Below are positions 60,427 through 64,000 of a stretch of DNA of 64,000 nucleotides, one piece after another (positions within the stretch are counted from its first letter, which is position 1; the number at the start of each line of letters is the position of its first letter). This DNA comes from Oscillospiraceae bacterium (GTDB lineage: Bacteria > Bacillota > Clostridia > Oscillospirales > Oscillospiraceae), in NCBI GenBank assembly GCA_030625685.1, contig DAOUQJ010000008.1, positions 62,001-126,000 of the forward strand. The letters are read 5' to 3'. The notes beneath the pieces were generated by a model. That model searched no databases. It was not told where the DNA came from and saw only the letters and a list, made by a program, of their open reading frames with translations. The position numbers were made by a program, and so were the translations under genes.

Positions 60427-61212
60427 ATGATACTTGCTGTTGATGTTGGAAACTCACATATGTCCGTAGGATTATTCAATAGAGAAGGAAAACTCCAATT
60501 TTTTTCCGCATTAAAAACAGTGATTGATAGTACGCGAGATCAATGTGCTATTGATTTATTGAATGTATTTCGCTTATATCATACGGATATTTCAGTGGTT
60601 TCTGGGACTATTATTTCCAGCGTAGTACCTCCGTTGACGATAAATTTAACCAGAGCAGTAAAATTAATTACAGGGAAAGCACCAATGATAGTTGGATCTG
60701 GCATCAAAACAGGAATGAATATTTTGTCGGAATCACACGGACAGTTGGGCGCAGATATCGTGGCATCATCTGTTGCTGCATTGTATAAATATAAATCACC
60801 ACTTATTTTAATAGATATGGGAACGGCAACGACAATGTCATATTTAAGGGGTAATACGTATGAAGGCTGTGTGATTATTCCTGGTATACGTATAGGAGCT
60901 GAGGCGCTTTCACAAAGAGCAGCTGAATTGCCACATATTTCAATTGAAAAACCAGCATCTATATTGGGGAGAAATACGATTGATGCTATGCAATCAGGTG
61001 TAGTGTATGGACACGCTTCTATGTTGGATGAAATGATTACAAGATTGGAAGAAGCAGCTCAGCCAGTGGAAACCATTGTTATGACAGGTGAAAATGGTGC
61101 ATATTTAGCGAAATATTGTAAACATGATATAATATATGATGCAAATTTACTGATGGATGGTTTGTATTATTTGTACGAGAAAAATACACAAAGATTGCGA
61201 AAAAAAATATGA
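60427..61212 (+). CDS. coaX: Type III pantothenate kinase
   Basis: 261 residues from ATG 60427 (AAAGGAGG 10 bases upstream; an ATG 7 codons earlier precedes the ribosome site). First step of CoA synthesis. ASKHA fold: MILAVDVGNSHMSVGLFN with the catalytic-aspartate motif, then GTIISSVVPPLTINLTRAV, LGADIVASSVAALYKY and LIDMGTATTMSYL. Type III enzymes are feedback-insensitive. It stands alone here. Confidence 0.95.
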   Translation: MILAVDVGNSHMSVGLFNREGKLQFFSALKTVIDSTRDQCAIDLLNVFRLYHTDISVVSGTIISSVVPPLTINLTRAVKLITGKAPMIVGSGIKTGMNILSESHGQLGADIVASSVAALYKYKSPLILIDMGTATTMSYLRGNTYEGCVIIPGIRIGAEALSQRAAELPHISIEKPASILGRNTIDAMQSGVVYGHASMLDEMITRLEEAAQPVETIVMTGENGAYLAKYCKHDIIYDANLLMDGLYYLYEKNTQRLRKKI

Positions 61213-61258
61213 AATTATGCAAGTAAAAGCAATATATAATCAATAATGATATTTTTCC

Positions 61259-61287
61259 TTGCTTTTCTGCAAGTTTCGACTTATAAT
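61259..61287 (+). promoter_or_regulatory. Sigma-A-type promoter of the aminotransferase gene
   Basis: TTGCTT (61259-61264), 17 bases, TATAAT (61282-61287). Confidence 0.7.
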
Positions 61288-61328
61288 GTTTCAAAAACAT
61301 TTGTAGATATTACAAGGAGGGTAAACCG

Positions 61329-62516
61329 ATGAAAGGCTTATCTGTACTTGCAGAAGCGGTACAAGCGTCAACAACGCTTGCCATTGATGCGATGTATAAA
61401 AAAATGCAAGCAGAAGGTATCAATGTCATTGGGTTCGGTGCAGGGGAACCAGATTTTGATACTCCTGATAACATCAAAGAGATGGGTATGCGCGCTATTG
61501 AAGAGAACAAAACTAGGTATACACCTACGCCAGGCGTAATTGAACTGCGAGAAGCAATTTGCAATCGGATGAAAGATGATTGTGGTATAGAATCTACACC
61601 TGATCAAGTAGTCGTAAGTAATGGTGGCAAATTGGTACTATATGCATCGTTGAAAGCATTGATTAATCCAGGGGATGAAGTAATTCTGCCTGCGCCATAC
61701 TGGGTAAGTTATTATGAACTGATTAAAATGGTAGGTGGCATTCCTGTTGTAGTTCAAACGAAGCAAGAAGCTGAATTTAAAATTACACCAGAACAACTTA
61801 AAGAAGTAATCACAAAGAATACAAAGGCTCTGATTCTCAATAATCCTAGTAATCCCACAGGAATGGTTTATGGGAAAGAAGATTTGCAATTGATTGCAGA
61901 TGTGTGTGCAGAAGAAGATTTATACGTTATTGCTGATGAAATGTATTATGGACTTTTATATGATAACAAGCCATTTACAAGTTTTGTTTCATTGGGAGAA
62001 AAGGTGAAAGAGCGTACCATTCTCATCAATGGTGTTTCAAAATCATATGCTATGACAGGATGGAGAATTGGTTATGCAATCGCTCCGGTCGTAATCGCAA
62101 AAGTGATGTCAAACTATTTGAGTCATGCAGCATCTGCTCCGGCATCTATATCCCAATGGGCTGCGGTGGAAGCACTGAATGGTCCACAAAATGGAATAGA
62201 AGTTATGCGTCAAGCGTTTGAAGAACGTCGTAATTATCTATATGAGCGTATGAATAAAATTGACAAAGTGTCTTGTATTAAGCCAGAAGGTGCATTTTAT
62301 ATTATGATGAATTTAGATGAAATCATAGGTACTACATTGCATGGTGTCAAAATCAATTCTTCAGATGATTTTGCCAAAGAATTTTTAGAAAAAGGACTTG
62401 TTGCAGTTGTTCCATGTACTGGATTTGGTGCACCCAATTTTGTGCGTTGGTCTTATGCGACTTCTATGGAAAATATCAAAGAAGGTCTTAATCGATTAGA
62501 AAAATTTCTTGCGTAG
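61329..62516 (+). CDS. aspB: Class I/II aminotransferase (aspartate aminotransferase-like)
   Basis: 395 residues, PLP fold type I. IGFGAGEPDFDTPDNIK near residue 37, NNPSNPTGMVYGKEDLQ near residue 174, PLP lysine in INGVSKSYAMTGWRIGYA near residue 237, and FVRWSYATSMENI near the C-terminus. It resembles the gamma-type bacterial aspartate aminotransferases (AspC/AspB). Substrate beyond aspartate/2-oxoglutarate is not shown. AAGGAGGG ribosome site; terminator follows. Confidence 0.88.
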   Translation: MKGLSVLAEAVQASTTLAIDAMYKKMQAEGINVIGFGAGEPDFDTPDNIKEMGMRAIEENKTRYTPTPGVIELREAICNRMKDDCGIESTPDQVVVSNGGKLVLYASLKALINPGDEVILPAPYWVSYYELIKMVGGIPVVVQTKQEAEFKITPEQLKEVITKNTKALILNNPSNPTGMVYGKEDLQLIADVCAEEDLYVIADEMYYGLLYDNKPFTSFVSLGEKVKERTILINGVSKSYAMTGWRIGYAIAPVVIAKVMSNYLSHAASAPASISQWAAVEALNGPQNGIEVMRQAFEERRNYLYERMNKIDKVSCIKPEGAFYIMMNLDEIIGTTLHGVKINSSDDFAKEFLEKGLVAVVPCTGFGAPNFVRWSYATSMENIKEGLNRLEKFLA

Positions 62517-62528
62517 GTAAAAATAAAG

Positions 62529-62573
62529 AATCAAGCTATTGCGATAAGAAACCGGAATAGCTTGATTTTTTTA
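62529..62573 (+). terminator. Intrinsic terminator after the aminotransferase gene
   Basis: AATCAAGCTATT (62529-62540) and AATAGCTTGATT (62556-62567) form a 12-bp stem, followed by a run of T. Confidence 0.9.
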
Positions 62574-62596
62574 TTGAAAACATAAAATGCTCTTTC

Positions 62597-62625
62597 TTGA
62601 TTGCAAAGAATGGTTATGTTATAAT
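62597..62625 (+). promoter_or_regulatory. Sigma-A-type promoter of purB
   Basis: TTGATT (62597-62602), 17 bases, TATAAT (62620-62625). Confidence 0.75.
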
Positions 62626-62662
62626 TCTTCTGTAAAAATTTAATGTTGAGGTTAGAATTGTT

Positions 62663-64000
62663 ATGAAAAATACATATGAAAGCCCACTTTCTTCACGATA
62701 TGCAAGCCCAGAGATGCTTTATATTTTTTCTCCGGATAAGAAATTTTCTACTTGGAGAAGATTATGGATTGCATTGGCTCGTGCAGAAATGGAGTTGGGT
62801 TTACCTATTTCCCAAGCACAGATTGATGAATTGGAAAGTCAAAAAGATAATATTAACTATGAAGTTGCCAGACAAAAGGAAAAAGAACTTCGTCATGATG
62901 TCATGGCTCACATACATGCGTATGGAGATTTATGTCCATCTGCGATGCCTATTTTGCATTTAGGAGCGACTAGTTGTTATGTCGGAGACAATACTGATAT
63001 CATCATTATGCGTGAAGGTTTGCAGTTAATCAGAGGAAAAATGGTGCGTATTCTGAATTCGTTAGGAAAATTTGCGGATCAGTATAAAAGCCAACCAACA
63101 TTGGGCTTCACCCATTTTCAAGCAGCACAGTTGGTTACGGTAGGTAAACGCGCAACATTGTGGATGAATGAACTACTAATGGATTTAGAAGAAGTTGAGT
63201 TTCGTTTAGATAATCTTATGATGTTGGGATCTAAAGGGACTACTGGAACACAAGCAAGCTTTTTGGAACTTTTTGCTGGAGACCATGCTAAAGTCATTGA
63301 ACTTGATAAGAAAATAGCTGAAGAAATGGGATTTGATAAAGTAACACCAGTTGCAGGACAAACCTATTCAAGAAAAGTAGATGCTTCTATTTTGGCTACT
63401 TTGTCGTCTGTTGCCCAGTCTGCTCATAAATTTGCGTCAGATCTTCGTTTGTTATGTCATTTGAAAGAAATTGAAGAACCATTTGAAGCGAATCAAGTTG
63501 GTTCATCTGCGATGCCATATAAGCGAAATCCAATGAGAAGTGAACGTATTTGTGCGTTGGCACGTTATGTTATTATTGATGCAATGAATCCAGCGATGAC
63601 GTCTGCAAACCAGTGGTTTGAGCGTACATTGGATGATTCAGCAAACAAACGAATTGCTGTATCTGAAGCGTTTTTGGCGGTCGATGCAATTCTGAATCTG
63701 TATGAAAATGTAGCAGAAAATTTGATTGTTCACCCTAAAGTAATAGAAAAACGTATTATGGAAGAGCTTCCTTTTATGGCGACGGAAAATATCTTGATGG
63801 AAGCTGTGAAACGAGGAGGAAATCGTCAAGATTTGCATGAAAAAATTCGCGAGCATTCTATAGCTGCAGGATCGCAAGTTAAAGATTACGGAATGGAAAA
63901 TGATCTTTTAGAACGAATTGCGGCTGATGCAACATTTGGTCTCAGTATGCAAGATATTCAAATGCATTTAAATCCATCCCAATATATAGGTAGATGCCCT
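62663..64000 (+). CDS. purB: Adenylosuccinate lyase, C-terminus cut by window edge
   Basis: 446 codons visible and open at the window end; the family is about 430-480 residues, so little is missing. Splits adenylosuccinate and SAICAR in purine synthesis. Fumarase/aspartase-fold: HDVMAHIHAYGDLCPSAM, GATSCYVGDNTDI, the catalytic serine loop VGSSAMPYKRNPMRSERIC near residue 280, and GTTGTQASFLELF. ATG 62663 is 36 bases after the promoter. A shorter reading frame inside it at 62676 is only a shadow. Confidence 0.95.
   Translation, partial: MKNTYESPLSSRYASPEMLYIFSPDKKFSTWRRLWIALARAEMELGLPISQAQIDELESQKDNINYEVARQKEKELRHDVMAHIHAYGDLCPSAMPILHLGATSCYVGDNTDIIIMREGLQLIRGKMVRILNSLGKFADQYKSQPTLGFTHFQAAQLVTVGKRATLWMNELLMDLEEVEFRLDNLMMLGSKGTTGTQASFLELFAGDHAKVIELDKKIAEEMGFDKVTPVAGQTYSRKVDASILATLSSVAQSAHKFASDLRLLCHLKEIEEPFEANQVGSSAMPYKRNPMRSERICALARYVIIDAMNPAMTSANQWFERTLDDSANKRIAVSEAFLAVDAILNLYENVAENLIVHPKVIEKRIMEELPFMATENILMEAVKRGGNRQDLHEKIREHSIAAGSQVKDYGMENDLLERIAADATFGLSMQDIQMHLNPSQYIGRCP

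Noticed and set aside
62676-62963. A 95-codon plus-strand frame near the right end
   Set aside because: It is an alternative frame of purB, whose correct frame is open to the end of the window and carries all motifs.
1-64000. Mobile elements, prophage, CRISPR, tRNA and rRNA genes
   Set aside because: No transposase, integrase, terminal repeats, spaced direct repeats, cloverleaf or rRNA sequence was recognised; composition looks even, so no sign of a recent island.

Overview
The window is a gene-dense, AT-rich chromosomal segment from an endospore-forming, anaerobic Firmicute of the class Clostridia. Low G+C is judged by eye. The lineage call rests on a THF riboswitch, a T-box, SigH, SpoIVA, SpoVM and a SipL-type SPOCS+LysM protein (the clostridial counterpart of SpoVID), and on a gerS-like lipoprotein gene next to alr. 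A Lachnospirales-like bacterium is my best guess; the genus cannot be fixed from this sequence. I see no insertion sequence, prophage, CRISPR array, tRNA or rRNA.

Layout. 0-2.6 kb (minus): a folate operon (HD hydrolase, folP, folB-folK fusion, start of folC) behind a THF riboswitch and terminator. 2.7-4.0 kb (plus): a single CoA-transferase gene. 4.1-7.7 kb (minus): ylxM-ffh-rpsP-khpA-rimM-trmD. 7.9-12.6 kb (plus): two M16 peptidase-like genes, lgt, folD, an Asp23-family gene. 12.7-22.2 kb (plus): nusB, a TsaD-like paralogue, xseAB, ispA, dxs, tlyA, nadK, argR, recN, followed by tyrS. 23.5-27.6 kb (minus): T-box-pheS-pheT-ireB. 27.8-30.7 kb (plus): gerS-like lipoprotein, alr, a mazF-like toxin without a visible antitoxin, and a secreted protein of unknown function. 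31-36 kb: rsmA, GTP-type PEPCK, ruvCAB. 36.2-40.6 kb: sigH, a zinc-ribbon protein, a CarD-like regulator, ispD-ispF, a DUF3343 gene and a cysteine-desulfurase-like gene. 40.8-46.7 kb: cdaA-cdaR, an RseC-like protein, a DUF5685-type protein, a J-domain protein, yicC, remA, gmk, rpoZ. 46.8-56.7 kb: priA-def-fmt-rsmB-rlmN-prpC-prkC-rsgA. 56.8-60.1 kb: a spore-coat basement cluster, spoVM (24 codons) - sipL - spoIVA. 60.4-64 kb: coaX, an aspartate-type aminotransferase, and purB running off the end.

How it fits together. Most of the window is conserved housekeeping: translation, secretion, isoprenoid precursors (dxs, ispD, ispF, ispA), folate/C1 metabolism (fol operon, folD, fmt) and DNA repair. 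Over this lies a sporulation and signalling theme: sigH, the gerS-alr pair, and spoVM-sipL-spoIVA, with a near-consensus sigma-E promoter before spoIVA. PrkC, PrpC and IreB, parts of one known Ser/Thr phosphorylation circuit, are all in the window but not adjacent. CdaA/CdaR add c-di-AMP signalling. The best candidates for a second look are the spoVM-sipL-spoIVA cluster, the riboswitch terminator that repeats the aptamer core, the HD hydrolase leading the fol operon, the antitoxin-less mazF with a structured leader, and the DUF3343/desulfurase pair whose ribosome site lies in a hairpin.
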